A stretch of 14,348 bases of DNA from Actinomycetes bacterium (GCA_023418375.1 JAEZZV010000168.1:1-14348), one strand, 5' to 3'. Shown: positions 6,899 to 13,412, counted from the stretch's first letter. The notes: generated from the sequence alone by a model not told the origin. Program-made: numbers and translations.

Positions 6899-7138
6899 AT
6901 GACCTACGCGTACGCCCCCGTCGGCCCCGTCAGCCCGTGCAGCCGGACCGTCGCCGCCCTGCTCGCCTTCTTCCTGGGCGTGCTGGGCGTGCACCGCTTC
7001 TACGTGGGCAAGGTCGGGACGGGCATCCTGCAGATCCTCACCGCCGGCGGCCTCGGGCTGTGGACGCTGATCGACTTCATCGTCATCCTCGTCGGCGGCT
7101 TCCGGGACAAGAACGGCCTGCTGCTCACCCGCTGGTGA
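6899..7138 (+). CDS. Small TM2 domain membrane protein
   Basis: This 79-aa protein is made almost entirely of a TM2 domain (PF05154): two membrane helices joined by a short turn. Helix one spans about residues 17-33 (TVAALLAFFLGVLGVHRF) and runs into the hallmark GVHRFYVGK (30-38). Helix two spans about 41-66 (TGILQILTAGGLGLWTLIDFIVILVGG) with the conserved Asp59. The N-terminal 16 residues are short and Pro/Tyr-containing, with one Cys14 next to Ser and Arg. The length is normal for bacterial single-domain TM2 proteins. Their function is not established. It should sit in the cytoplasmic membrane. The downstream ABC-F gene is convergent, so this is probably a single-gene unit from a leaderless promoter. 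Confidence 0.85.
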   Translation: MTYAYAPVGPVSPCSRTVAALLAFFLGVLGVHRFYVGKVGTGILQILTAGGLGLWTLIDFIVILVGGFRDKNGLLLTRW

Positions 7139-7213
7139 CCGCGCGCTGAGTGATCGCGCGCCTGCACCGCTGAGCGCGCCTGCGCCCTGCACCCCGGGGG
7201 AGGCGTCGGGGCC
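7139..7213. other. Convergent intergenic region with GCGCGC repeats
   Basis: This 75-bp gap lies between the stop codons of the TM2 gene and the ABC-F gene. GCGCGC occurs at 7141-7146 and 7156-7161 and can pair across 9 nt. The 10-mer GCGCGCCTGC is present twice (starting 7156 and 7174). A bidirectional terminator is possible, but the stem is short and no T-run follows. Confidence 0.25.
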
Positions 7214-9067
7214 TCAGTCGGCGGCGTCGGCGAGGCTGAGCCAGCGGTCCTCGAGCTCGGCGACCTCCGCTGTCAGCGCGTCGAGCCTGCCGTGCAGCTC
7301 GGAGAGCCCGACGTGGTCGGTCGGGTCGTGCTCGGCCATGGCCGTCTCGAGCTTGGCCGCGTCCGACGTGAGCTTCGACAGGCGCCGCTCGACCGCGGCC
7401 AGCTCCTTGCGCGCCGCGCGCTGCTCGGCCGCCGACCGGTCGGTGCCGGCCGCATCGGTCGCGCCGGGGGCGGCGCCCCCGGTCGGCGCCGTGGTGACGG
7501 ACCCGCGCGTCGTGCTCGCCGGCCCGCGCCGGGCCAGCAGCCGCAGGTACTCGTCGACGCCTCCAGGCACGTGGCGCAGGTGGCCGTCGAGCACCGCGAA
7601 CTGCTGGTCGGTGACGCGTTCGAGCAGGTACCTGTCGTGCGAGACCACCAGGAGCGTGCCCGGCCACGTGTCGAGAAGGTCCTCGATCGCGGCGAGCATG
7701 TCGGTGTCCATGTCGTTCGTCGGCTCGTCGAGCACGAGCACGTTCGGCTCGTCGAGCAGGGTGAGGAGCAGCTGCAGGCGCCGGCGCTGGCCGCCCGACA
7801 GGTCGCGCACGGGCGTCGCGAGCTGGGCGTTCGTGAACCCGAGCCGCTCGAGCAGCTGGCCCGGTGTCAGGTCGCGCGCCGAGCTCCCCGAGCCCGTGGC
7901 GTAGGTGGTCCGGTAGCGCGCGACGACGTCGCTCACGCGCTCGTCCGCGACGTCGGCGAGCTCGGCCAGGTCCTGGGTGAGCGCCGCGACCCGCACCGTG
8001 GTGCCGCGCTTGACCCGGCCGGTCGTGGGGGTGACCTCGCCGGTGACGAGGCCCAGCAGGGTGGACTTGCCGGCGCCGTTCGTGCCGAGGATGCCGGTCC
8101 GCTCGCCCGGCCCGATGAGCCAGGTGACGTCCCGGAGCACGGGCCTGGTCTCGTCGGCGGGCACATCCGCCGGGGCCGCGTAGCTCACCGACACGTCGAC
8201 GATGTCGATGACGTCCTTGCCGAGGCGCGCCGTGGCGAGGCGCGCGAGCTCGGTGGGGTTGCGCAGCGGCGGCACGTCGGCGATGAGCGCGTTGGCGGCG
8301 TCGATCCGGAACTTCGGCTTGGACGTGCGCGCGGGCGCGCCGCGGCGCAGCCACGCGAGCTCCTTGCGCATGAGGTTCTGCCGTCGCGCCTCGGTGGCCG
8401 CCGCCATCCGGTCGCGCTCGACCCGCTGCAGCACGTAGGCCGCGTACCCGCCCTCGAACGGCTCGACGACGCCGTCGTGCACCTCCCAGGTGGCCGTGCA
8501 GACCTCGTCGAGGAACCACCTGTCGTGGGTCACCACGAGCAGACCGCCGGCGTTCGGCGCCCAGCGGGCCTTGAGGTGGGCCGCGAGCCAGGTGATCGCC
8601 TGGACGTCGAGGTGGTTGGTCGGCTCGTCGAGGAAGAGCACGTCGTGGTCGCCCGCGAGGAGCGCCGCCAGTGCGACGCGGCGCCGCTCCCCGCCCGACA
8701 GGTTCCCGACCTGCCCGTCCCACGGCAGGTCGGCGACGAGCCCGGCCAGGACGTCGCGTACCTTCGCGTCGCCTGCCCACTCGTGCTCGGGCCGGTCGCC
8801 GACGACGGCGGCGCCCACCGTGAGCGCCGGGTCCAGCACGTCCCCCTGGTCGAGCACGCCCAGCCGGACACCGCCGCGCACCGTGACGCGCCCGGCGTCG
8901 GGGGTCAGGCGACCGGCCAGCATCCGCAGCAGCGAGGACTTGCCGTCACCGTTGCGCCCGACGACGCCGATCCGGTCGCCCTCGGACAGGCCGACGGTCA
9001 CCGACTCGAAGACGAGGGTCGTCGGGTACTCCAGGCGGAGCGACTCGCCGCCGAGCAGATGGGCCAC
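7214..9067 (-). CDS. ABC-F family ATPase, Uup-like
   Basis: This 617-aa soluble protein has two ABC ATPase domains and no membrane segments. Domain 1 has Walker A GRNGDGKS (37-44), signature LSGGE (123-127), Walker B ending LFLDEPTNHLD (144-154) and switch His181. The linker (about 215-270) contains RKELAWLRRGAPARTSKPKF, which matches the Uup-type tRNA-interaction arm. Domain 2 has GTNGAGKS (328-335), LSGGQ (423-427), VLVLDEPTNDMD (443-454) and His477. After a low-complexity Ala/Gly/Thr spacer (515-545) a basic/acidic coiled coil (about 547-612) closes the protein, as in Uup. ABC-F proteins act on the ribosome E site or in rescue of stalled or ribosome-linked nucleic-acid states; antibiotic resistance is less likely for this branch. 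The start is GTG at 9067: TACCCT lies 7 nt upstream, and the recalled family N-terminus (AHLLGGESLRLEYP) begins there; the open frame upstream has no family character. Confidence 0.9.
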   Translation of the reverse strand: MAHLLGGESLRLEYPTTLVFESVTVGLSEGDRIGVVGRNGDGKSSLLRMLAGRLTPDAGRVTVRGGVRLGVLDQGDVLDPALTVGAAVVGDRPEHEWAGDAKVRDVLAGLVADLPWDGQVGNLSGGERRRVALAALLAGDHDVLFLDEPTNHLDVQAITWLAAHLKARWAPNAGGLLVVTHDRWFLDEVCTATWEVHDGVVEPFEGGYAAYVLQRVERDRMAAATEARRQNLMRKELAWLRRGAPARTSKPKFRIDAANALIADVPPLRNPTELARLATARLGKDVIDIVDVSVSYAAPADVPADETRPVLRDVTWLIGPGERTGILGTNGAGKSTLLGLVTGEVTPTTGRVKRGTTVRVAALTQDLAELADVADERVSDVVARYRTTYATGSGSSARDLTPGQLLERLGFTNAQLATPVRDLSGGQRRRLQLLLTLLDEPNVLVLDEPTNDMDTDMLAAIEDLLDTWPGTLLVVSHDRYLLERVTDQQFAVLDGHLRHVPGGVDEYLRLLARRGPASTTRGSVTTAPTGGAAPGATDAAGTDRSAAEQRAARKELAAVERRLSKLTSDAAKLETAMAEHDPTDHVGLSELHGRLDALTAEVAELEDRWLSLADAAD

Positions 9068-9074
9068 GCTCAGA

Positions 9075-9080
9075 AGGGTA
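9075..9080 (-). promoter_or_regulatory. Probable -10 box of a leaderless promoter for the ABC-F gene
   Basis: On the minus strand this is TACCCT, followed by 7 nt (TCTGAGC) and the GTG at 9067. No Shine-Dalgarno is present. It faces the TauE/SafE promoter (9130-9135) within a 76-bp divergent gap. Confidence 0.55.
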
Positions 9081-9129
9081 GGTGCCGCGGCGCCCTCGGC
9101 CGACGCGGGCGGCCGTGGCCGGACGGTCG

Positions 9130-9135
9130 TAGAGT
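9130..9135 (+). promoter_or_regulatory. Probable -10 box of a leaderless promoter for the TauE/SafE gene
   Basis: TAGAGT is followed by 8 nt (TGCCGCCC) and the GTG at 9144, with no Shine-Dalgarno. Between this box and the opposing ABC-F box lies a 14-bp near-palindrome (9081-9094, one mismatched pair), which may be chance in GC-rich DNA. Confidence 0.55.
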
Positions 9136-9143
9136 TGCCGCCC

Positions 9144-9941
9144 GTGACCGACCCGACCCCCGACGCCGGCCCGGCGGGCCCGTCCCTCGGGCGCCTGGTC
9201 CTGGTGGGCCTGGCCGGCGGGCTGCTCTCGGGGACGTTCGGCGTGGGCGGCGGGATCGTCATGGTCCCGCTCCTGCTCCTGGTCGCGCGGCTGGAGGATC
9301 GGCGGGCCGCGGCGACGTCGCTCGCCGCGATCGTGCCCGCCTCGCTGGCCGGCGTGGTGACGTACGCGGTCCGCGGGGACGTGGCGGTCGACGTCGCGAT
9401 CCTCGTCGCCGCCGGCGCGATGGCGGGGTCGACGATCGGCACCCGCATCCTGCGGCGGGTCCGTGTCGACGTGTTCCGTTGGCTGCTGGCAGCGCTGCTC
9501 GTCGCGGCGGCGGTGCAGCTGTTCGTCACCCTGCCCTCCCGCGACGGCACGATCGACCTGACCTGGGCCCTGGCGCCCGCGCTGCTCGCACTCGGGCTCG
9601 TCACGGGGGTGTTGTCCGGCCTCTTCGGCATCGGCGGCGGCATCGTCATCGTCCCGGTGCTCATCGCCGTGTTCGGCGTGAGCGACCTCGTCGCGAAGGG
9701 CACCTCGCTGCTCGTCATCATCCCGACGGCGATCACGGGCACGGTGGCGAACGCCCGCTCGGGCATGGTGGACGTGCGCACCGGGCTCGCCGTCGGCCTC
9801 GCGGCGGCGGCGGCGTCGGCTGTGGGCGCGAGCCTGGCCGGCCTGCTGAGCCCGCGGCTGTCCAGCGTGCTCTTCGGTGCTCTGCTCCTGGTCTTCGCCG
9901 GCCAGATGGTGCAGCGCGCCCTGCGCGGGCGGCGCCGCTGA
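9144..9941 (+). CDS. TauE/SafE (sulfite exporter) family permease
   Basis: This 265-aa polytopic membrane protein is of the PF01925 family, with roughly seven to eight hydrophobic helices. It shows the family's internal duplication. GLAGGLLSGTFGVGGGIVMV (22-41) in the first half matches GLVTGVLSGLFGIGGGIVIV (151-170) in the second, and IVPASLAGVVTY (63-74) is echoed by IIPTAITGTVAN (192-203). The family moves organosulfur anions, sulfite or related small acids across the cytoplasmic membrane. No sulfur gene is nearby, so the substrate is open. The cytoplasmic C-terminus is basic (RALRGRRR). GTG 9144 is chosen because the TAGAGT box lies 8 nt upstream and the protein then has a short polar N-terminus before the first helix. 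The VOC gene is convergent, with stops 31 nt apart. Confidence 0.87.
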   Translation: MTDPTPDAGPAGPSLGRLVLVGLAGGLLSGTFGVGGGIVMVPLLLLVARLEDRRAAATSLAAIVPASLAGVVTYAVRGDVAVDVAILVAAGAMAGSTIGTRILRRVRVDVFRWLLAALLVAAAVQLFVTLPSRDGTIDLTWALAPALLALGLVTGVLSGLFGIGGGIVIVPVLIAVFGVSDLVAKGTSLLVIIPTAITGTVANARSGMVDVRTGLAVGLAAAAASAVGASLAGLLSPRLSSVLFGALLLVFAGQMVQRALRGRRR

Positions 9942-9972
9942 GCGGTCGATGCCGTCCGCCGGGTGCGCTGGG

Positions 9973-10422
9973 TCAGCCGGCCTGGAAGACGGCGAACGTC
10001 GCGCCGGCCGGGTCGCGCAGGACCGCGTACCCCGACGCGCCGTCCCGCTGCGGCCCGGCGACGACGGCGCCGCCCGCTGCGGTCGCTGCGCTCACTGCGG
10101 CGTCGAGGTCGGCCACGGCGAAGTAGGGGATCCACACCGGCGGGAGGCCCGCGTTCTCGCCCCGCGCGTAGCAGATGCCCGCCGCGGCCTCGCCGTCCGC
10201 GCTCGCCATCGTCCAGTCGTCGTAGCCGTCCATGGGCGCGGCCTCCGCGGTCCAGCCGACGACGCCGGCGTAGAAGTCGCGGATCGGTGCCGCGTCGGGG
10301 ACCGACAGGTCGAGCCAGGCCATCGTGCCGAGCGTCGGGCCGTGGTGGTGGTCGTGGTCGTGCCCGTCGTGGTCGTGCCCGTCGTGGCTGTGGCCGTCGT
10401 GGTGGTGGTCGTGCGCGGTCAT
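9973..10422 (-). CDS. VOC (glyoxalase-fold) protein with His/Asp-rich N-terminal tail
   Basis: This 149-aa protein has a His/Asp tail, residues 1-28, containing 13 His and 7 Asp (MTAHDHHHDGHSHDGHDHDG, then HDHDHHHG). A single vicinal-oxygen-chelate domain follows (30-149): GTMAWLDLSVPDAAPIRDFYAGVVGW, then WIPYFAVADLDAAVSAATAAGG and the closing LRDPAGATFAVFQ. The domain resembles one half of two-domain CFP30B-type VOC proteins, so it probably dimerises. VOC enzymes bind a divalent metal or act as binding/resistance proteins; the substrate is unknown. The tail is a likely Zn/Ni/Co-binding segment, like tails of metal chaperones. It is really translated if the ATG at 10422 is used, and GGAG (10431-10428 on the minus strand) lies 5 nt before it. 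The tail is encoded by 15-bp tandem repeats. The gene is divergent from the lipoprotein gene. Confidence 0.8.
   Translation of the reverse strand: MTAHDHHHDGHSHDGHDHDGHDHDHHHGPTLGTMAWLDLSVPDAAPIRDFYAGVVGWTAEAAPMDGYDDWTMASADGEAAAGICYARGENAGLPPVWIPYFAVADLDAAVSAATAAGGAVVAGPQRDGASGYAVLRDPAGATFAVFQAG
10351..10410 (-). repeat. 15-bp tandem repeats encoding the His/Asp tail
   Basis: On the plus strand GTCGTGGTCGTGCCC occurs as two perfect copies (10351-10365 and 10366-10380). A third copy has three changes (10381-10395) and a fourth is more diverged (10396-10410). The minus strand reads as repeated Gly-His-Asp-His-Asp units. In-frame 15-bp units mean slippage would change the tail length without a frameshift. 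Confidence 0.75.
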
Positions 10423-10595
10423 GGCTGCTCCAGGGCTCGGGCGGTGTCGGCCGGGGCACCAGCATGGTCCGCGGGCGCGCCCACGGCCAGCCTGGGCGCG
10501 CTGTGCGGGGGTCTCTGGGGTCTCGACGCGCGGCGCGGGGCACAGGCATCATCAGCACTGGACCGGTGCGCGTCGGTGAAAATGGGGGTGGGGCG
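10423..10595. other. Divergent intergenic region, VOC gene / lipoprotein gene
   Basis: This 173-bp gap must hold promoters for both genes. I see no clear TANNNT box at leaderless spacing. GGGTCTC occurs twice 9 bp apart (starting 10509 and 10518). Nothing else stands out. Confidence 0.3.
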
Positions 10596-11096
10596 ATGCT
10601 CTCGACCCGGACGGGCGCTCGCGGGGCGCTGACCGCCGTCGCGGTCCTGCTCGGCGTGGCGGGCTGCACCGGCGACACCGGCGCGGAGGCCGACGGTGAC
10701 GCCGTCTCTACCGAGGCGTCGGACGCCGCGGCGACGGGGGAGTCGGCCCTCGACGACGCCGAGCTCGGAGGCGGGGAGCTCCCGGGCGCAGACGGCGCGT
10801 CGACGTGTGCCGCGGACGCGGAGGCCGCCACCCCGGCGGAGGCCGCCGCGAGCTTCCCGGACAACCCCGGCACCGTCTGGACGGTCGAGGACGTCGAGGC
10901 CGCCGACGGTCAGGCGTGGGTGCACGCGGTGCCGGACTCGGACGCCGTGGGCTACCCCGCGTTCCGCTTCGTCTACGCCTGTGCCGCCGACGGCCCGGAG
11001 CTGCTCGGCGTCTACGCGTCGGAGTCGGCCGGCTGGGTGCTCCTGTTCACCACCGACGCGGCGGGTGCGGACGCGCTCGAGCCGTCGGTGGACTGA
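10596..11096 (+). CDS. Putative lipoprotein of unknown function
   Basis: This 166-aa protein has a lipoprotein signal: basic n-region (R5, R9), hydrophobic ALTAVAVLLGVAG (11-23) and lipobox V-A-G-C with Cys24 as the lipidated residue. The mature protein begins with a very acidic, Ala/Gly/Asp/Glu-rich linker (about 25-70) typical of actinobacterial lipoproteins tethered away from the membrane. It ends in a small folded region (about 84-166) with PDNPGTVWTVEDVEAADGQAWVHAV and FRFVYACAADGPELLGVYA. Cys71 and Cys129 could form a disulfide. I recognise no named family. A G-rich run (10585-10594) precedes the ATG. The AhpD-like gene starts 13 nt downstream, so they may be cotranscribed. Alternative longer starts lack a ribosome binding site. 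Confidence 0.7.
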   Translation: MLSTRTGARGALTAVAVLLGVAGCTGDTGAEADGDAVSTEASDAAATGESALDDAELGGGELPGADGASTCAADAEAATPAEAAASFPDNPGTVWTVEDVEAADGQAWVHAVPDSDAVGYPAFRFVYACAADGPELLGVYASESAGWVLLFTTDAAGADALEPSVD

Positions 11097-11109
11097 CGGG
11101 AGTCGGGCG

Positions 11110-11742
11110 ATGGCGACGGCGTGGATCGGTGGGCCCGACGAGGCCGAACCGGAGGTGCGGGCGCTGTTCGACGCGGACCGCGAGACCCTCGGGTTCGTCC
11201 GGGGGTACACCCAGGTGTTCGCCCACCGTCCCGCCGTCTACGCCGCGTGGGCGCAGCTCAACGGCGCGGTCAAGGCGTCGATGGACCTGCGGACCTACGA
11301 GCTCGCCACGGTGGCGGCGGCCCGCCGGCTCCGGTCGAGCTACTGCTGCCTGGCGCACGGGCAGGTGATGGTGCGCCGCGGGATGCTCGACGCGGAGGGG
11401 CTGCGCTGCGCCGTCCTCGACCAGCCCACCGATCAGCTCTCCGAGCGGGACCGTGCGGTCATGGCGCTGGCGGACGCGGTGGCGGCGGGAGCGGCCGACA
11501 TGACCGAGGAGCACCTGGCGCCCCTGCGGGCGCACGGCATGGCCGACGACGAGATCCTCTCGGTCGTCCTGGCCGCCGCGGCGCGCTGCTTCTTCAGCAC
11601 GGTGCTCGACGCGGTCGGCGCGCAGCCCGACCGGGACTTCCTCGAGCTCCCCGAGCAGCTGCGCGCGGCGCTCGTCGTCGGGCGGCCGATCGCCGGGGAG
11701 GAGCCCACGGGCCAGGTCAGCCCGCCGGCTGCACGTCCGTGA
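11110..11742 (+). CDS. Carboxymuconolactone decarboxylase/AhpD-like peroxidase-related protein
   Basis: This 210-aa all-helical protein belongs to the AhpD/CMD superfamily, peroxidase-related branch. The core is ELATVAAARRLRSSYCCLAHG (64-84): Glu64, Cys79-Cys80 and His83. Canonical AhpD has C-x2-C-x3-H; here the cysteines are adjacent and the residue at Cys79+3 is Ala82, so the redox pair of AhpD is not conserved. The Y-C-x2-A-H pattern suits the uncharacterised peroxidase-related group (TIGR01926-like). A second helical segment (FSTVLDAVGAQPD) is typical of this branch. It is probably cytoplasmic and may protect against peroxides. GGGAG at 11099-11103 gives 6 nt spacing to the ATG. The gene follows the lipoprotein gene by 13 nt and overlaps the 3' end of the minus-strand DUF6174 gene by 26 bp. 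Confidence 0.8.
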   Translation: MATAWIGGPDEAEPEVRALFDADRETLGFVRGYTQVFAHRPAVYAAWAQLNGAVKASMDLRTYELATVAAARRLRSSYCCLAHGQVMVRRGMLDAEGLRCAVLDQPTDQLSERDRAVMALADAVAAGAADMTEEHLAPLRAHGMADDEILSVVLAAAARCFFSTVLDAVGAQPDRDFLELPEQLRAALVVGRPIAGEEPTGQVSPPAARP

Positions 11743-12166
11743 GGTCGTAGCACTCCTCGTCGTCGATCGCGTCCGGCTCCGGGTCGAAGACGACGTGCGT
11801 CGGGATCCCGTCGGCGTCGAACACCGCCTCCCGCACGTCGTCCGGCGCGTCGGCGATCCGCCCGAGCAGCTCGGAGACGGTCGGCACGTCCTCGCCGGCC
11901 GTCGGCACCCAGGACAGCGTGTCGGTCGCCGTCTCGTCGACGGGCTCGACGGCCGTGACGGCGCCGTCGACGACCGTCACGCGGAACTCGCCGTGGAGGG
12001 CGCGCTCCCCGCACGAGGACGTGAGCGTGTACTCGTACGACGACAGCCCCCACGCGGTCCAGGCCGCGTAGGCGTCGTCGGCGAGCTCACCGACGTCACG
12101 GCCCCCCGCGCATCCGGCGGTCAGCAGCACGACCAGGGCCCCCAGCACGGCGACGGTACGAGTCAT
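11717..12166 (-). CDS. DUF6174 lipoprotein
   Basis: This 149-aa protein has a lipoprotein signal: MTRTVAVLGALVVLLTAGCA with lipobox T-A-G-C and Cys19 as the lipidation site. The mature part matches the DUF6174 pattern: YAAWTAWGLSSYEYTLTSSC (33-52) at the start, V-V-D-G-A-V-T-A-V near 65-73, and a C-terminal DADGIPTHVVFDPEP (117-131) followed by an acidic DDEECYDL. Cys52 and Cys139 may form a disulfide outside the membrane. The function of DUF6174 is unknown. A CATGAT hexamer 6 nt before the ATG (12173-12178, minus strand) is one base from TANNNT and could be a leaderless -10. Its last eight codons plus stop lie inside the AhpD-like gene on the other strand. The AKR gene is upstream on the same strand, 88 nt away, with a hairpin between. 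Confidence 0.8.
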   Translation of the reverse strand: MTRTVAVLGALVVLLTAGCAGGRDVGELADDAYAAWTAWGLSSYEYTLTSSCGERALHGEFRVTVVDGAVTAVEPVDETATDTLSWVPTAGEDVPTVSELLGRIADAPDDVREAVFDADGIPTHVVFDPEPDAIDDEECYDLTDVQPAG

Positions 12167-12206
12167 GCCCCGATCATGTCGTCAGCGGCCTCCAGCCATC
12201 ACGACA

Positions 12207-12225
12207 GCGGCGCCCGGAACGCCGC
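12207..12225 (-). terminator. Hairpin downstream of the aldo/keto reductase gene
   Basis: GCGGCG (12207-12212) and CGCCGC (12220-12225) form a perfect 6-bp stem around a 7-nt loop. It lies 29 nt beyond the AKR stop at 12255-12257 in the direction of transcription and before the DUF6174 gene. No T-run follows on the minus strand, so termination is plausible but unproved. Confidence 0.4.
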
Positions 12226-12254
12226 CTCGGGTAACCGGGGAACCAGTGCCGCGC

Positions 12255-13316
12255 TCAGCGCTTCTTCGGCGGCCGCGCCGGACCCTCGGCACCGCGCGAG
12301 CTGGCCCAGATGTCGATCCCGGCGTCCACGGCGTGCTGGTCGATCGTCGCCAGCTCGTCGTCGGAGAACTCCAGGTTGGCCAGCGCGCCGAGGTTCTGCT
12401 CGAGCTGCTCGAGGTTGCGCGCGCCCATGACCAGCGACGTCACCCGGGTGTCGCGCAGCGCCCACGCGAGCGCCATCTGCGCCAGGCTCTGCCCCCGGTC
12501 GTGCGCCATCGCGTCCAGCGCGCGGACGTGGGTGAGCGCCTGCTCGGTGAGCAGGGTCGGCGGGAGGGAGGAGCTGCGTGCGGCCCGCGAGTCGTCCGGG
12601 ACGCCGTTCAGGTACTTCGTGGTGAGCATGCCCTGCGCGAGCGGCGAGAACGCGATGACGCCGACGCCGAGCTCCGCGACCGTGTCGAGCAGCCCCTCGG
12701 TCTCGATCCACCGGTTGAGCATCGAGTACGACGGCTGGTGGATGAGCAGCGGGGTGCCGAGGTCGGCGAGGATCGCCGCGGCCCGGCGGGTGTCGGCGGG
12801 GGAGTAGCTGGAGATGCCCGCGTACAGGGCGCGACCCGAGCGCACCGCCGTGTCGAGCGCGCCCATCGTCTCCTCGAGCGGGGTCGTCGGGTCGAAGCGG
12901 TGGCTGTAGAAGATGTCGACGTAGTCCAGGCCCATCCGCGCGAGCGACTGGTCGAGGCTCGCGAGCAGGTACTTGCGCGAGCCGCCGCCCTGGCCGTAGG
13001 GGCCCGGCCACATGTCGTACCCGGCCTTGGTGGAGATGACGAGCTCGTCCCGGTACGGCGCAAGGTCCTCCCGCAGGATGCGGCCGAAGTTCCGCTCGGC
13101 CGCGCCGTAGGGCGGGCCGTAGTTGTTGGCAAGGTCGATGTGCGTGATGCCGGCGTCGAAGGCCCGGCGGACCACCGCGCGCTGGGTCTCCAGCGGCGAC
13201 CGGTCGCCGAAGTTCTGCCACAGGCCGAGCGAGAGCAGCGGCAGGTCAAGCCCGCTGCGACCGGTGCGGCGGTACGTCATGGCGTCGTAGCGGGCGTCGT
13301 CGGCGAGGTACGTCAT
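12255..13316 (-). CDS. Aldo/keto reductase, YghZ/L-glyceraldehyde-3-phosphate reductase type (AKR14-like)
   Basis: This 353-aa (alpha/beta)8-barrel NADPH-dependent oxidoreductase has a complete catalytic tetrad: Asp61 and Tyr66 in DLANNYGPPYG, Lys97 in STKAGYDMWPGPYG and His139 in FYSHRFDP. The Y-D-M-W-P-G-P-Y-G segment and SLGLWQNFGD (29-38) are markers of the YghZ/Gpr group, which reduces methylglyoxal and L-glyceraldehyde 3-phosphate and so detoxifies reactive aldehydes; the Kv-beta-like branch is related. QPSYSMLNRWIE and VIAFSPLAQGMLTTKYL are also typical, and VTSLVMGARNLEQLEQN near the C-terminus would grip the NADPH phosphate. The C-terminus is basic (RPPKKR). ATG 13316 is preferred over the internal Met13, because the recalled homologues carry the MTYLADDARYD leader. 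It is divergent from the glycoside hydrolase-like gene and shares its 96-bp promoter region. Confidence 0.9.
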   Translation of the reverse strand: MTYLADDARYDAMTYRRTGRSGLDLPLLSLGLWQNFGDRSPLETQRAVVRRAFDAGITHIDLANNYGPPYGAAERNFGRILREDLAPYRDELVISTKAGYDMWPGPYGQGGGSRKYLLASLDQSLARMGLDYVDIFYSHRFDPTTPLEETMGALDTAVRSGRALYAGISSYSPADTRRAAAILADLGTPLLIHQPSYSMLNRWIETEGLLDTVAELGVGVIAFSPLAQGMLTTKYLNGVPDDSRAARSSSLPPTLLTEQALTHVRALDAMAHDRGQSLAQMALAWALRDTRVTSLVMGARNLEQLEQNLGALANLEFSDDELATIDQHAVDAGIDIWASSRGAEGPARPPKKR

Positions 13317-13351
13317 GGCGCAACTCTGCCACCTGGGGGGGCAGCCCTCCG

Positions 13352-13370
13352 CGACGGTGACGGACCGTCG
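13352..13370. promoter_or_regulatory. Perfect inverted repeat in the AKR / glycoside hydrolase divergent promoter
   Basis: CGACGGT (13352-13358) and ACCGTCG (13364-13370) form a perfect 7-bp inverted repeat with a 5-bp spacer (GACGG). It lies near the middle of the 96-bp divergent gap, 36 bp from the AKR start and 42 bp from the start at 13413. The layout fits a dimeric repressor operator controlling both genes. The regulator is not in view. Confidence 0.45.
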
Positions 13371-13412
13371 TTCGTGCTGCGGACCGGACCAGGCCGTGCT
13401 TGTCTGCGGGCC

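Noticed and set aside
7141..7183. GCGCGC-rich repeats as a mobile-element end or attachment site
   Set aside because: They are short, in simple GC-rich sequence, with no target duplication, tRNA or recombinase nearby.
9210..9653. Repeated GVGGGI/GIGGGI coding segments as a recent duplication
   Set aside because: This is the ancient internal duplication of all TauE/SafE proteins, not a recent repeat.
7292..10126. 944-codon plus-strand open frame across the ABC-F and TauE/SafE region
   Set aside because: It is opposite or out of frame with two genes whose motifs are complete. Its composition is that of a shadow frame.
9068..10873. Long upstream extension of the ABC-F frame
   Set aside because: The frame stays open far upstream but runs antisense through TauE/SafE and other genes. 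The family N-terminus begins at the GTG at 9067 with a -10 box before it.
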